DNA of 64,000 nt, from NCBI GenBank assembly GCA_020465985.1, contig JAANYP010007579.1, forward strand, positions 992,001 to 1,056,000, written 5' to 3'. This document shows, piece by piece, positions 1 to 12,450 of the stretch (positions are counted from its first letter, which is position 1; the number at the start of each line of letters is the position of its first letter). Below the pieces are notes generated by a model. The model did no database searches, had not been told where the DNA came from, and saw only the letters and a list, made by a program, of their open reading frames with translations. Origin of the DNA: Centrapalus pauciflorus (Eukaryota > Streptophyta > Magnoliopsida > Asterales > Asteraceae). The translations under genes and the position numbers were made by a program.

Positions 1-2050
1 GAAATTATATAACATTAAAAATATTTAAAATCATTTTAAAACAACAATGTTGATATAGTTTGATGGTAACAAATTCTATCATAACCATAGGAGTATTAGT
101 TTCGAATCTCATCAACCCATTTTTTTTAAAAAAATTTAAAGTTGGAAGGATAAATTATAATTATCTAAATTAAAACTAGCTTGTTTTGCGGGTCATTTCC
201 AGAATTCCAGCATCAACAACAGTTATTAAGAAGCTCTCTAACCGTCAGGGGACTAGCTTGCCATTTTAATTAAAAAGAAGTGAACTTTCTTTATCTAATA
301 TAGAATATAAGATCATAGACTAGTTGAATCGTATGAAGCTTGTAGTTTCTGAAAGCTACCCAACACCTTTGGTGCCTTAAGAGGTACTGACTCAACGAAT
401 GTCGTCCTTGGCTTCCTTGGCTATACCAGTACCAGCCGGGCTTTATGCCTTCAAAGTTTTATAAGGAAGGTTCATTGGTCATTTACGTATTTATCCATAA
501 TAAAACCAGTATTTTACCGGTGCGTTATCTAAGTTGTTTCGCTTAGAAAATTTTATATTTTTCTGTAATTCTTTATAATAATATAATGTATGTTTGTATA
601 TTTTTTAAAGCTTAATAATTTTTTTAGCTCTTTTCTTGTGTATCCATAATCCGACGACTGAGATTAATCACATCTGTTATCCGGCAAAAATAGTAGATAG
701 TTATAGTTTTTATATTTTATTAATTTAATCAAATTTGATAACCAAACTTTCTGAAAGATTATTTTTATCGTTGTATATAACTTGTGTTTGCATAATGTTA
801 AAAGCTAATACACTTAAAAATGTTTTAGGAAAATAGTCAATAAATTATAGTAATCAAAACTTCTAATACTAACTATTAATGATTAAAGTTTTGGATTGAT
901 CTATTTCATAATTAAATACTTTTTTAATTATTTAATTAAAAATTTTATTATAGTTATTTACAGCTTTGTTTCCATAAGTTTAAGATGAATTTGTTACTTA
1001 TTGATATATTTATTATTATGCAATACATGTAACACTTCATTTGTAAGAAAAATATTATTGATGATCTATGGATCACATGTTATATTATACGTAGAAAATT
1101 TTATTAATAAAATATTAATAATAAAATTATTTATTTAATATGTGATAGAATACTTAACTAATAAGACTAACTATTTATACATGATAATAGAAAATAGTTA
1201 ATGGTGAATGTTAGAAAATCGTCATTAAATTGCAGTTAACTGATGTATTTTAAAAAAACTCACTTATGACCAATAAATTCATTAGTGAATAATGTATATA
1301 TATATATAATTAATACTTATTTTTTTAGAAATTCAAAAAGATGGATACTCACATTCATATAATTTATTTAAGGATTAAGTATATATAACGAAACAACTAT
1401 TAGATTTGTACACACTTAGTCAATAAACTATTTTTACATATTTAGTCATTAAACTTTAGTTGGTATACATTTAGCCACTATAATTACATATAATTAGTCA
1501 CTAAATCATCATAATACACATTAATCATTAAACTTTAGTCATTCTATCTTAAAATACTATAGTAAGCTAAACTTTAACAAGTAAATGTATAAAAAAGTAG
1601 TTTAATAACTAAATAAAATATATGTGATTGTTAACCCTTTATTTAGTAATTCACAAACAACCTTTTATGTGGTTCTTATTTAGAAAAGTGGAATAGCTAG
1701 AGGTGAAAGTATATGAATAATGATCAATAATGTTGCAAGTCCTATGACTGAGTAACCGAGTTATTCATAATTTTATATGCATATATAGAGGTCATAGCAC
1801 CGTAGCACCTATTGAATGACTTATCTATTTATATTATTAAATGAATAATTAAGTGACGTTTATCATTTAATCTGTCACATGTCGAAACTTCATTTTGTCA
1901 CATAAGTACCGAAATTTAATTTAAATTCAATCTAAATCAAATCCAATTAATTCTATTATAATCTAATCTAACAAATCAATTAAATAACTAACCCATTTAT
2001 AATAAAGTCTAATCTTTTACAATTGTTTTATACATTTTTATGAATATTTA
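1..2050. other. AT-rich intergenic DNA without a recognisable gene
   Basis: No reading frame longer than background and no RNA gene was recognised. The sequence is very AT-rich with short poly-A and poly-T runs. Nothing with defined ends could be delimited before the Mutator-like element that starts at 2060. Confidence 0.5.
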
Positions 2051-2059
2051 TAATTTAAA

Positions 2060-2332
2060 GAGTAAATTACAAAAATGGTCCCTGTGGTTTGTGCAAAATT
2101 ACGGAAATGGTCCCTCAACTTTCAAAGTTGCAGTGGTGGTCCCTCAAACCACTTTTTACTTGCAGAAATGGTCCCTCTGTGTCTGAACTTTTTAAAAATG
2201 ACGATTTTGCCCTTTTATTAATTACAAGTTTAGTTCCTCAACTATTTAATTTACTTTCACTTTTGGTCCTTTTCCTTAAATTTTTAATTTTTTGACTATT
2301 AATTTAACAAACTAATATTTAAATCTTTATTA

Positions 2333-2366
<34 letters not shown>

Positions 2367-3768
2367 ATTATATATACCTATTTATTTTTATAAATAAATT
2401 CATATATATTTATTAACAAAATTTGTATACTTAATTTATTATTTTACGCATTTTTTTATGTATTCAAGTTATTTAATAAGGAACTATTTTATGAACCCAC
2501 GTATTACGTGAATAATTTTTAATAAATAAATGGTTAACTGAAATGTATGTAAACTTAAATTGAATAATTTAATATTAATTCTTATAAAAAATAAATAAGT
2601 AAAGTACAATTGTTAGTAATATATATTATTTATCTATCTTTTTTAATAGTCATGAACAATAGTTATTTTTTTACATTTTTTAAACTTTTTATTCTTAAAT
2701 TTATATATATATAGTTGATATAATTCGAAATTTTAATTTTAAGTAAACTATAATGTTTATATATTATTTATATTTTTATTTAGATATATTGTTAAGTATA
2801 TATAAGATATAATTTGGATGTAAGTTTAAATATTATCTATTTATTCACATTTAAATATGTAAGAAATAATATATTATATTTATCTTTTATAATTATTAAT
2901 ATTTATTGATATTAGAATAATGAAATATATTTATATTTTAGTTTATTTTAATTAAAATAATATATTTTGTTACGTTAATACGTTTTGATTTAAACTTACT
3001 ATTTTATTTTATTTAATTTTAAATATTTTGTTGTGTCAATACGTTTTGATTTCAATATAGTATTTTAATCTTTTTGATTTACAAATTTGTATATTAATAT
3101 GTTTTATTCGTCTTCACTTAAATATTTTGTTAATTTTCATTTAATTATTAACGTAGCAAAATTTAAAATCAAAACAAATAAAATAATAAATAGAAATCAA
3201 AACGTATGGGCATAACAAAATATCTAAATTCAAACAAATAAAATAATAAATTTAATTAAAAACGTATTAGCGTAAAAAAATATTTAAATCAAAAATATGT
3301 AAAAAAATATTAAATCTTTTTGATTTAAATCAAAAATATGTAAAAAATATTTAGTTAAAAAATATGTAAAAAAATATTTCAAATCAAAAAACGCGTAAAT
3401 TAAATAATATAAGTATAAAAATTTTGTTAATAAATAAATATAAATTTATTTTTAAAAATAAATAGGTATATATAATTTTAATAATAATAATAATATAATA
3501 AAGATTTAAATAATAGTTTGTTAAATTAGTAGTCAAAAAATTAAAAATTTAAGGGAAATGACCAAAAGTGAAAGTATATTAAATAGTTGAGGGATTAAAC
3601 TTGTAATTAATAAAAGGGCAAAATCGTCATTTTTAAAAAGTTCAGACACAGAGGGACCATTTCTGCAAGTAAAAAGTGGTTTGAGGGACCACCACTGCAA
3701 CTTTGAAAGTTGAGGGACCATTTCCGTAATTTTGCACAAACCACAGGGACCATTTTTGTAATTTACTC
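2060..3768. mobile_element. Mutator-like (MULE) non-autonomous TIR element
   Basis: The two ends are inverted copies of each other, starting GAGTAAATTACAAAAATGG and ending with its complement, and the similarity continues inward for more than 200 bp. The element is flanked by a perfect 9-bp target duplication, TAATTTAAA, at 2051-2059 and 3769-3777; nine base pairs is the Mutator signature. The interior is AT-rich and no transposase reading frame is seen. The two mirror-image 68-residue frames inside are the terminal repeats themselves, not genes. It is therefore non-autonomous and needs a MULE transposase from elsewhere. Family assignment rests on TSD length and long TIRs, not on an encoded protein. 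Confidence 0.85.
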
Positions 3769-3777
3769 TAATTTAAA

Positions 3778-4345
3778 TATGTTTTTTTTACCCATGTAAT
3801 ACCTGACTTATAAATTAGATCTTTTTAAAAAGAACAAAAAAAAAAGGAAAAGAAAATACTAATAACATATCTATTAAGAGAAATATACTCAACACCTTTA
3901 ACTTTTGTATGCAGTATGCTTATAGTTGATCATATTATATTATTATATTATAAATTTTTTTTTTCTCAAAGGCCTTCAATCGTAAGCGTTTGTTCTATTT
4001 AATGAATCTATACATATAGAACATCTATTTGTTTCCTTTTAAATATGCATGAAGGCAAGTTGACAATTTAAAGGCCTGTAATATAAAATTACAAATAGAA
4101 TGACTTTTACATTAAAATAACAATCAATCGATAATCTTAGTTAATATACATTTTCTTTTAAAAAATGTTGCCATTTAATTAACAAACAATATTATTATAA
4201 AGACGTATGATCCAATAATAAGTTGTTAACTTTAATTTTTTATTTATGGATTTAAGTTATAAAATATATTTTAGTCAAAACAAACATGCACATCTTGACG
4301 TAGAATTAAATTAGAGATAATTACATAACTATACAAAAATACTAT

Positions 4346-4358
<13 letters not shown>
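3778..4358. other. AT-rich spacer
   Basis: Short AT-rich intergenic stretch between two transposable elements. No gene or structured feature was recognised. Confidence 0.5.

Positions 4359-4436
<78 letters not shown>
4359..4436. repeat. (TA)n tract
   Basis: Nearly pure TA dinucleotide array, about 39 units, ending exactly where the next inverted-repeat element begins. Confidence 0.95.
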
Positions 4437-4437
<1 letters not shown>

Positions 4438-4439
<2 letters not shown>

Positions 4440-5985
4440 TTAATTACAAAAATGGTCCATGTGGTTTGTCTTAAATTTTGGATTTGGTCCCTGAACTTTC
4501 AATTTTGCAGAAACGGTCATTATTTTCATAGTTTGTTTGCAATTTTGGTCCCTCAACCTATTAACTTTTCTAATATGACCAAATTACCCTTAATTTTGAT
4601 GTAAACTATAGGGGTCATTTCTACAATTAATTTTTTAACTATTTTTTATTCTTAATTAAATAAATTATTTTTTAGTGTTACTTAAATTTAATAAACTATA
4701 AAAATAGAAAAGAATTATTTAATTATTTATATTGGATCATAAATGATTTAGATATTTTTTAGTCTTAATTAATTTTAATTTACTATATTCAAAGTGTAAA
4801 CCAATCAAAATTTATAATCGAAAAAATCATTCATGTTTAGAAAATATTTTCTAGAGGTTTCGTATATAAAATATTATAAAAATATTTGACTCTATAATTA
4901 TTTATGTTGGTTCATAAATTTATAATAAAAAAATGTTTGTTGGTCAAATATATTTTACTTTCTTCTTAAATAAAATCGGCCAAAGATTCTATTTTATAAT
5001 CCGTTCACATTTGTATCAAAGCAAGATTATAATGGTAAAGCGATAAATCTAAATGGTTTAAATATTTAAGGTGTGATTTAATCGGATTAAAATGAAAAGT
5101 CAAATTGAAACACCAAAGAAGATTGAAAACCTGATTATATTTCTCAATTTTTATGTAAAGGTCTGACGAACCAAAGTTTGATTATTAAAGTTGTTAATCA
5201 TGAATCTCAAAGATGTTGTATGGACCTGAAATTTTAAATTGTTTTTGGTGTAATTAAAAATTAAAACGATAAAATAATTGATACGTTAAATAAAACAATT
5301 TAAGTTGTCTTAGACCATTTGGAAGTTTTTTTTAACTCGGTCAAATTAAACGCTAAATTTTTATTTATTTAAGTTTTTAATATTTTTAACTTTAATTAAA
5401 CTGTTGGCTCATAAATAATTTTTTTTAATAGTTTATTAAAGTTAATTAATACTAAAAATAAAGTAGAGTCAATTACATAAATGGTCTTTGTGGTTTGATC
5501 AACATAAATATTTTTTATTATAAATGTATGAGTCAGTATAAATAATTATAGAGAAAAAATTTCTTATTTATGAAACCTTTAAAAAATAAATTCTAAACAT
5601 AAATGATTTTTTCGATTATAAATTTTGATTGGTTTACACTTTGATTATAGTAAATTAAAATTAAGACTAAAATATCTAAATCATTTATGAACCAACATAA
5701 ATAATTAAATAATTCTTTTCTATTTTTTTATAGTTTATTAAATTTAAGTAACACTAAAAAATAATTTATTTAATTTAGAATAAAAAAGAGTTAAAAAATT
5801 AATTGTAGAAATGGTCCCTATAGTTTGCATCAAAATAAGGGTAATTTGGTCATATTAGAAAAGTTAATAGGTTGAGTGACCAAAATTGCAAACAAACTAT
5901 GAAAATAAGGACCGTTTTTGCAAAATTGAAAGTTCAGGGACCAAATCCAAATTTTAGGACAAACCGCAGGGACCATTTTTGTAAT

Positions 5986-5990
<5 letters not shown>
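4438..5990. mobile_element. Long-armed inverted-repeat element between two (TA)n tracts
   Basis: Ends read AGTTAATTACAAAAATGGTC and its near-complement, and the arms stay alignable for roughly 500 bp on each side, giving a foldback structure. The terminal sequence is related to the MULE at 2060-3768, so this is probably a sister Mutator-like family. Both flanks are TA repeat, so the target duplication cannot be read. Near 5465-5500 there is an internal, directly oriented copy of the outer terminus, which suggests an older nested or rearranged copy. No coding frame is seen. Confidence 0.75.

Positions 5991-6069
<79 letters not shown>
5990..6069. repeat. (TA)n tract
   Basis: Pure TA array of about 40 units separating two inverted-repeat elements. 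Confidence 0.95.
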
Positions 6070-6071
<2 letters not shown>

Positions 6072-7350
6072 TGAGATCATTGCAGAACCTAAATTTAGTG
6101 TAGAACTGTAGAACCAATATCGTCCATAGATTAGAATATTCTAATGGTCTTGATTAAAATAGTTAAGTTTGGAATTAGTGAAAAAAAAGATTGGTAATAG
6201 TGATATTTTAATTCTTGAAGGGGCAAAAAAGAAAAAGATTGGAAATAGCAAAAAGATTGAAATTAGCAAAATAAATATATTTTTTCTTTAAATTAAAATA
6301 ACATTAATATTATTAATTTTTAAATCAAAAAAATTATACCATAAAAACGAGGATTTTATACTCTTTAAAACGAGACCGGTCATGATATATTTTTTTCGAA
6401 AAAATTTTACGTGTTTATTTTTTGTAAAAAAAAATTACCCAGACCACGATTCAATATATCATGGTGAGATAATGAGATCATTCGATATCGAATGAACACT
6501 TTTGATATCGTATATTTAACGTCAATGCAACACTGCATATACGCTCATTATTAACAGAGCTAAAATAATAATCACAATTAGTAGTCAAAATTGGTATATT
6601 TAACGAGAACGGTTATGATATATATTTTTTATTTTTCGTAAAAAAATTTTTACCCAGACCACGATGCAATATATCATGGTGAGATCATGAGATCATTCGA
6701 TATCGAATGAACACTTTGATATCGTATATTTAACGTCAATGCAACATTGCATATACGTTCATTACTAACAGAGCCAAAATAATAGTCACAATTAGTAGTC
6801 AAAGTTGGTGGATTTAACGAGAACGGTTATGATATATATTTTTTTATTTTTCGTAAAAAAAATTTTACCCAGACCACGATGCAATATATCATGGTGAGAT
6901 CATGAGATCATTCGATATCGAATGAACACTTTGATACCGTATATTTAACGTCGATGCAACACTGCATATACGTTCATTATTAACAGAGATAAATAATAGT
7001 CAAAATTAATAGTCAAAGTTTGTGGATTTAACGAGAACGGTCATGAATATATTTTTTTGAAAAAAAATTTACGTGTTTATTTTTCGTAAATTTTTTTTAC
7101 CCATACGACCATTCGATGTCGAATGAACACTTTGATATCGTATATTTAACGTCGATGCAACACTGCATGTCCATTATATATTAAAAGAGTAAAAAAAAAA
7201 AGTCAAAGTGGACAGTCAAACTTGGTAGGCTGCTATTAATTCAATGTTAATTGTATAATTACCATCTTATCCCTAGTGTTATATTATAATCTAATGGTTT
7301 AGATTGGTTCTATGGTTCTGCACTAAATTAAGGTTCTGCAATGATCCCAA

Positions 7351-7352
<2 letters not shown>
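6070..7352. mobile_element. TIR element with internal tandem repeats, flanked by (TA)n
   Basis: The left end, with GATCATTGCAGAACCT and following bases, is the inverted counterpart of the right end before 7352, with about 30-50 bp alignable. Both sides are TA arrays. The interior consists mostly of a roughly 215-bp tandem repeat, listed separately. No protein is encoded. It resembles microsatellite-targeting MITEs of the kind described in rice as Micron; that comparison is by architecture only. Confidence 0.7.
6452..7165. repeat. About four tandem copies of a ~215-bp unit
   Basis: The phrase GAATGAACAC recurs near 6490, 6705, 6920 and 7121, each time inside a longer shared block (ATCATGGTGAGATCATGAGA upstream, AACGTCAATGCAACACTGCA or a close variant downstream). 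Spacing is about 215, 215 and 201 bp. The last copy is shortened and more diverged. Confidence 0.85.

Positions 7353-7421
<69 letters not shown>
7353..7421. repeat. (TA)n tract
   Basis: Pure TA array between two inverted-repeat elements. Reading frames through it encode only Ile-Tyr repeats and are not genes. Confidence 0.95.
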
Positions 7422-7425
<4 letters not shown>

Positions 7426-7804
7426 ATGGTTCGAGAGAGTACCTCCATTATGCAGCGCACCTGAAGGTACCATCTTTAAAAAAACTTTTTATAAATTATT
7501 TTTTCATAAACATGTTTTAATTAGCATTATGAAGATCGTATGTAAATTTCACATACATTCACATCTCCTAGCTCCTAAAAAGTGATGTGAACACACACTT
7601 ACATGATTTTGAATACATGTGAACTCACATTTATGTGATGCGTGTTTTCATGCCCTTAGAGTTTTCGGATTTGCGTGAAATTCACATATGATCTTCATCA
7701 TGTTAATTAAAACATGTTCATGAAAAAAAATTTCATAAAAAATACTTTTAAGACAGGTACCTTCTGGTGCGCTGCATAATGGGTGGTACTCACTTGAACC
7801 TAAA

Positions 7805-7806
<2 letters not shown>
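7422..7806. mobile_element. MITE, family A (ATGCAGCGCACC end), copy 1
   Basis: The left arm contains ATTATGCAGCGCACCTGAAG and the right arm its inverse (GGTGCGCTGCATAAT), and the arms remain alignable for about 80 bp. Flanked on both sides by (TA)n. About 385 bp long with no coding capacity. A second copy lies at 9258-9599 and a diverged relative at 7892-8301. Confidence 0.8.

Positions 7807-7891
<85 letters not shown>
7807..7891. repeat. (TA)n tract
   Basis: Pure TA array of about 42 units between two MITEs. Confidence 0.95.
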
Positions 7892-7892
<1 letters not shown>

Positions 7893-8298
7893 CAGGTTCA
7901 TCAGCGTACCTATGAGATTCCAGCGTACCCTAAGGTGAATGATCATTCACATATATTTTTTTTGAATAGACATGTAAAAGACAACATTATAAGACTTTTT
8001 TTCAAAATGAGCAACATCATAAATCTTGTGAATGGTAAAATAAGATCATGTGAATGGTCATTCATACCATTCACATGGTGTGAAATGTCCATTCACATGG
8101 ATGACCATTCACATAAATATGCATTGAGCATTCACATAATTTTTAAGGACACAGAAAGTGTGAATGTATGTGAAATTCATATATCATGCGTATAACATTA
8201 ATTTAAACATGGTTATGAGAAAAAAATTTTAAAAAAAGTTTTTTAAGGTTGGTACCTTCGGGTGCACTTGATTTTGAAAGGTACTTATTTGAAGCTGA

Positions 8299-8301
<3 letters not shown>
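7892..8301. mobile_element. Diverged MITE related to family A
   Basis: The right half, with GGTACCTTCGGGTGCACTTG near 8252, resembles the right end of the family A element at 7422-7806. The left end carries TCAGCGTACC-type sequence, a weak inverted counterpart. The middle has repeated CATTCACATG-like phrases. It lies exactly between two (TA)n tracts. Confidence 0.6.

Positions 8302-8377
<76 letters not shown>
8302..8377. repeat. (TA)n tract
   Basis: Pure TA array of about 38 units between two inverted-repeat elements. Confidence 0.95.
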
Positions 8378-8379
<2 letters not shown>

Positions 8380-8582
8380 TTGAGGTTCAATTGAGAACTT
8401 TTGTGCATCGGGGCACCTCGAGGCACTTTTGTGCATCAGATAATCTAACAAGGGTGCACAAAGGACATTTTGGAAAATTTAAATATATGAAATTAATTAA
8501 TTTTTAAAAATCATTAAATGATAATTATGAGTTAATTTAGGAATTAAAATCTCATATTAACAACATTCCCCATTATCCTCCC

Positions 8583-8620
<38 letters not shown>

Positions 8621-9216
8621 GCTTTTGATTAAGATATGGATTTTATGATGAAGAGATGCATTTTGGAAGATATGAATGTATGTTGGAACGATGAAAGATT
8701 AATGTTTGAATGAACGATGCATCACGTTAAAATAAGGTGCATTTTGGATTTTTGATTAAGAGATGCATTTTGGAAGGTACAAATTTTTGTTGGAACGATG
8801 AACGATTCATGTTTGAATTAACGATGCATCACGTTAAATTAAGGTTTTTGGATGAACACGTTGATGCATCACGTTAAATTAAGGTTTTTGGATGAACGAT
8901 GCATCACGTTAAATACGAAATTGATGAACATGAAGATAATGGATGAAGATGATGAACACAAAGAATGAACAACAATGATGCATCAGAATCTTTATTTTTT
9001 TATTTGAATTTGTATTATTTTTGGAAATGTAATAATTAAATGAGGATTGCATAATTCTTGTTTTACCCCTCTGCATATTTCATTATGTGCACTTGATGCA
9101 TAAAACTTTCTATTTAATTACCATTTTGTCATTTGATCTAAACCACACATTCTTTTCATTCAAGGGACATTGGAGGTTCTTTTGTGCCTCGATGCACAAA
9201 AGTTCTCAATGGAACC
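8378..9216. mobile_element. TIR element, family B (GAGAACTTTTGTGCATCG end)
   Basis: The left end contains GAGAACTTTTGTGCATCGGG and the right end its inverse (CGATGCACAAAAGTTCTC), giving TIRs of about 35 bp or more. The left flank is (TA)n; the right flank is a CT-rich array followed by a short TA run. Inside, the phrase GATGCATCACGTTAAA recurs four times between about 8716 and 8910, and there is a (TC)n tract near 8586-8620. A shorter relative lies at 22528-22790. No coding frame. Confidence 0.75.
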
Positions 9217-9257
9217 TCCCTCTCTCTGTCTCTCTCTCTCTCTCTTTATATATATAA

Positions 9258-9599
9258 TGCAGCGCACCAAAAGGTATCACCTTTAAAAAAAAATTTGAAA
9301 TTTTTTCCCATAAACATGATTTAATTAACTATATTAAGATCATATGTAAATTTCACATACATTCACAACTCCTAAAAAATGATGTGAACGTACATTTACA
9401 TAATTTTGCATATATGTAAACTTGCATTTATGTGATGCATGATTTCATGTACTTAGGATGTGTGAATGTACGTGAATTTTATATATTATCTGTGTAATGT
9501 TAAATAAAAAAAGTTTATGAATTTTTTTAAAAAAAGTTACTTTTAAGAGTGGTATCTTCTGGTGCGCTGCATTATAAGTGGTACTCACTTGAACCTAAA
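9258..9599. mobile_element. MITE, family A, copy 2
   Basis: Starts ATGCAGCGCACCAAAAGG and ends with the inverse block (GGTGCGCTGCATTATAAG) followed by GTACTCACTTGAACCTAAAT, the same right end as the copy at 7422-7806. Short TA runs flank both ends. Confidence 0.75.
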
Positions 9600-9709
9600 T
9601 TTATATATTATATATATAGAGATAATTGTGCAAAAAACCCTAAACTTGTCAGTTTTTTGTGATTAAAACCCCAAACCATTTTTCGTTGCATAAAAAAACT
9701 CCGAACTAA

Positions 9710-10048
9710 CTAAAAATCAATAAATCAAGGTTTTATCAATGGGTAACGGGTTGAAACCAGTTATTAATCCTACGTGAACCGATAAATAACCTACGTGGAA
9801 TAAATTTTAATTGTTGAAACCGATTGTCAAATATTACACATCATTTAAACATTCGTTTATGATGTAATCCCGTTAAAAATTACAACTAAAAATTATCAAT
9901 GAATGTTTAAATGATGTGTAATACTTAAAAACCGGTTTCAACAATTAGAATTTATTCTACGTATGTTATTTATCGGTCCACGTAGGATTAATAACCGGTT
10001 TTAAATGGTTACTAATTGATAAAACCTTAATTTACTGATTTTTGCATA
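9710..10048. repeat. Imperfect palindrome of about 340 bp (MITE-like)
   Basis: The left arm (AAGGTTTTATCAATGGGTAA onward) is inverted in the right arm, ending near TTGATAAAACCTTAATTTAC. The arms meet near 9870 with a short loop. It is probably the core of a foldback MITE whose outer left end extends to about 9620; the matching outer right end seems to be lost. Confidence 0.65.
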
Positions 10049-12450
10049 AACACAAATGCTACGTATATAAATCAAAATCCATATAATACACATTTCATAA
10101 TCCAACAAAAATCCACCTTTGCTTCTACTTGGAATTTAGAATCCAATTACCAGCATTACTTACCGAATAAGTGATATCGGGCTATAAGTACTTATTAGAT
10201 GTAAAAGAGCACCCTCTTAGTATTGTAATATACAAAAATATAACAAATGAAATTTCATTACTAAAACATTTGGTAATGTAAGTAGTAACGTAAATAGTAA
10301 CATAATATTAGAAAGATAAATTAATATCATAATTTCCACATTTGACATGACTTAAGAATAAATGAAAAAAAGATCTCACAAAATGGCTTGTAAATATTTG
10401 GTAACAAAAGGTTTAAGTATTTTTGTTACATTTCAATTTTTGTGACGTAAATTATTAAAAATATAAAAAAAAACTACAAGTGTTATAATTAGAGGATGTA
10501 ATGCAAAGTTGATAATGGAAATGATGGCTAAATTAGTTGGATCAATGTATAAATATTATTAAAAGAGTAATAAACAGTCACTTGTCGCGATCTCCTTTAA
10601 TTGTCACTCACTTGCATGTCATCCTTCTAAATTAACACGTAATTTGTTAAAATCTAATTCAAAATCAAATCAAATCTATTAACTCTAACTTAAATAATTA
10701 AATAAATAATTAGCTAAAAGCTTTATAAACTACAAATATTTTTAATTAGTATTTTTATATCTTTATAAATAATTATCTTTTATGTATTTTTAAATACCCA
10801 TATAATACATTGATATTAACCTAGTTAACTTTATTTAGGTAAATCTTGGTATAATTTTGGGTGGTTTTGTAATTATCACATTAATTAAGTAACATCGAAA
10901 AGAGCCAAAACTCAACCTCGTCGGGTGAAAGACGTGGATGCTTCACCTGTTTGCTTTGACTTTTTTCAATAGAACTTTTTCAATCATATACTCTTCTCAA
11001 AATTCCAAAGGCGGTTTGCCATTTCCTTATCTGTTTCCCATCTATTTCCTGTGTTATATACGTATAATATTTGGGACGATCAAAAAAACCGAAAAAATCA
11101 TAAAAACCAAAAGAAAGCGAACCAAAGAAAAACTGTTAATTTGGTTTATATATTTTCCAAAAATCGCAATTTGCCGTTTGATTTGATTTTCGTTCAGAAC
11201 CCAAACCGATGTTAACTGAATGCAACGATACTTGTGTGTATATTAGTATATATAATTACTAATTTATGATTTTATGATTATATTAATATGTATTTATTAT
11301 CTTATATGCATTGACAACATTGTTGAAGGTTTCAAGTTTTGATGCTGATATGATTTAGATACTTATTTAATTTTAAGAATTTAACATTTATAATTTTATG
11401 ATAATCAGACAACTTGTAACATATACATATTCGTATATATATATTACTTAAAAAATAATGTTATAATTAACAGTGTTTAATCAATAAAGTCATGAACAAA
11501 ATGAAAGATAATGAACATAACGACATTAAAATTAGACTTATCATGTTGAGTTAAATTTCTATTTTCTAATAAAGTCATGTCGGTGATTTTAGCGTCATCA
11601 AACGTTTTAGTATAATCAGGATTAATGTGAGACAAGATAAAATTAGACTTATCAATAATTGAGTTTGGAGGTCAGAAGTGCACGCTTGAATAAGTTAAGC
11701 CGGTTTCTGGAACACGGAAAGGTCTCAGACTCTCAGGGCCAGCGCCCCTGGCGGGATCTGAGGGGCAACGCCCCGACACGAAACAAAATCCACTGTTTGA
11801 TTCGTTGAATGGTTAATGATCCGAGTTGATGACCCGAAATTGAAAGTTCGTGGTTTAACTACCCACAACCGATATATAACCAATTAACCACCATAACCAA
11901 CTTCGTATTTTTAAGTTGTTTGCGGCGACAGAATGAGAGATGAAGTGTGTATTTTTCTCGGCCGTTTTTGTCAAAAAATCAAATCAAAGCAAAGGTATTC
12001 TTTGTTTTTATTTGGATTAAGCTAAACTTATTTATTGTATTATCCCATATCTGAATTCGTGATACCCCAGGCATATAAAGTTAAATTACAGATTTCAAAA
12101 AGTATTGTAAATACGATCTTTGAATTTATCCAAATGACTATTGTTATTCGAATCCTTATTTTCTAACACATTATATATCAATTAAAATATAAAAATTCAT
12201 AAAAAAAGTTTTTACATGGATGGTAATAACTACCATCCATACATAAAAAACTTAGATACATAATAAAATATTATTCTTGTATCTAAAAAAAATAATTGTA
12301 TATTTGCATATTTTAATGTTAAGTTTTTATATTTTATATAAATAATTATATATTAAAAATAATAACTTTATAAACTTAAAATAGTTTCTAATAAAACAAA
12401 AGTAAATAACTCATAAACTAATTAAATAATACTGAAACAAGAGTATAATA
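10049..12450. other. Intergenic AT-rich DNA with a short GC-rich repeat-like block
   Basis: No gene recognised. Around 11695-11790 there is a GC-rich block with CAGCGCCCCTGGCGGG and GGGGCAACGCCCC that stands out from its surroundings and is probably a fragment of a retrotransposon. The 82-residue frame at 10938-11186 has no recognisable motif and looks like chance. Confidence 0.45.

Noticed and set aside
7291..8451. Several reading frames made of alternating Ile-Tyr
   Set aside because: They are translations of (TA)n arrays with short flanks of MITE sequence. No domain and no codon bias.
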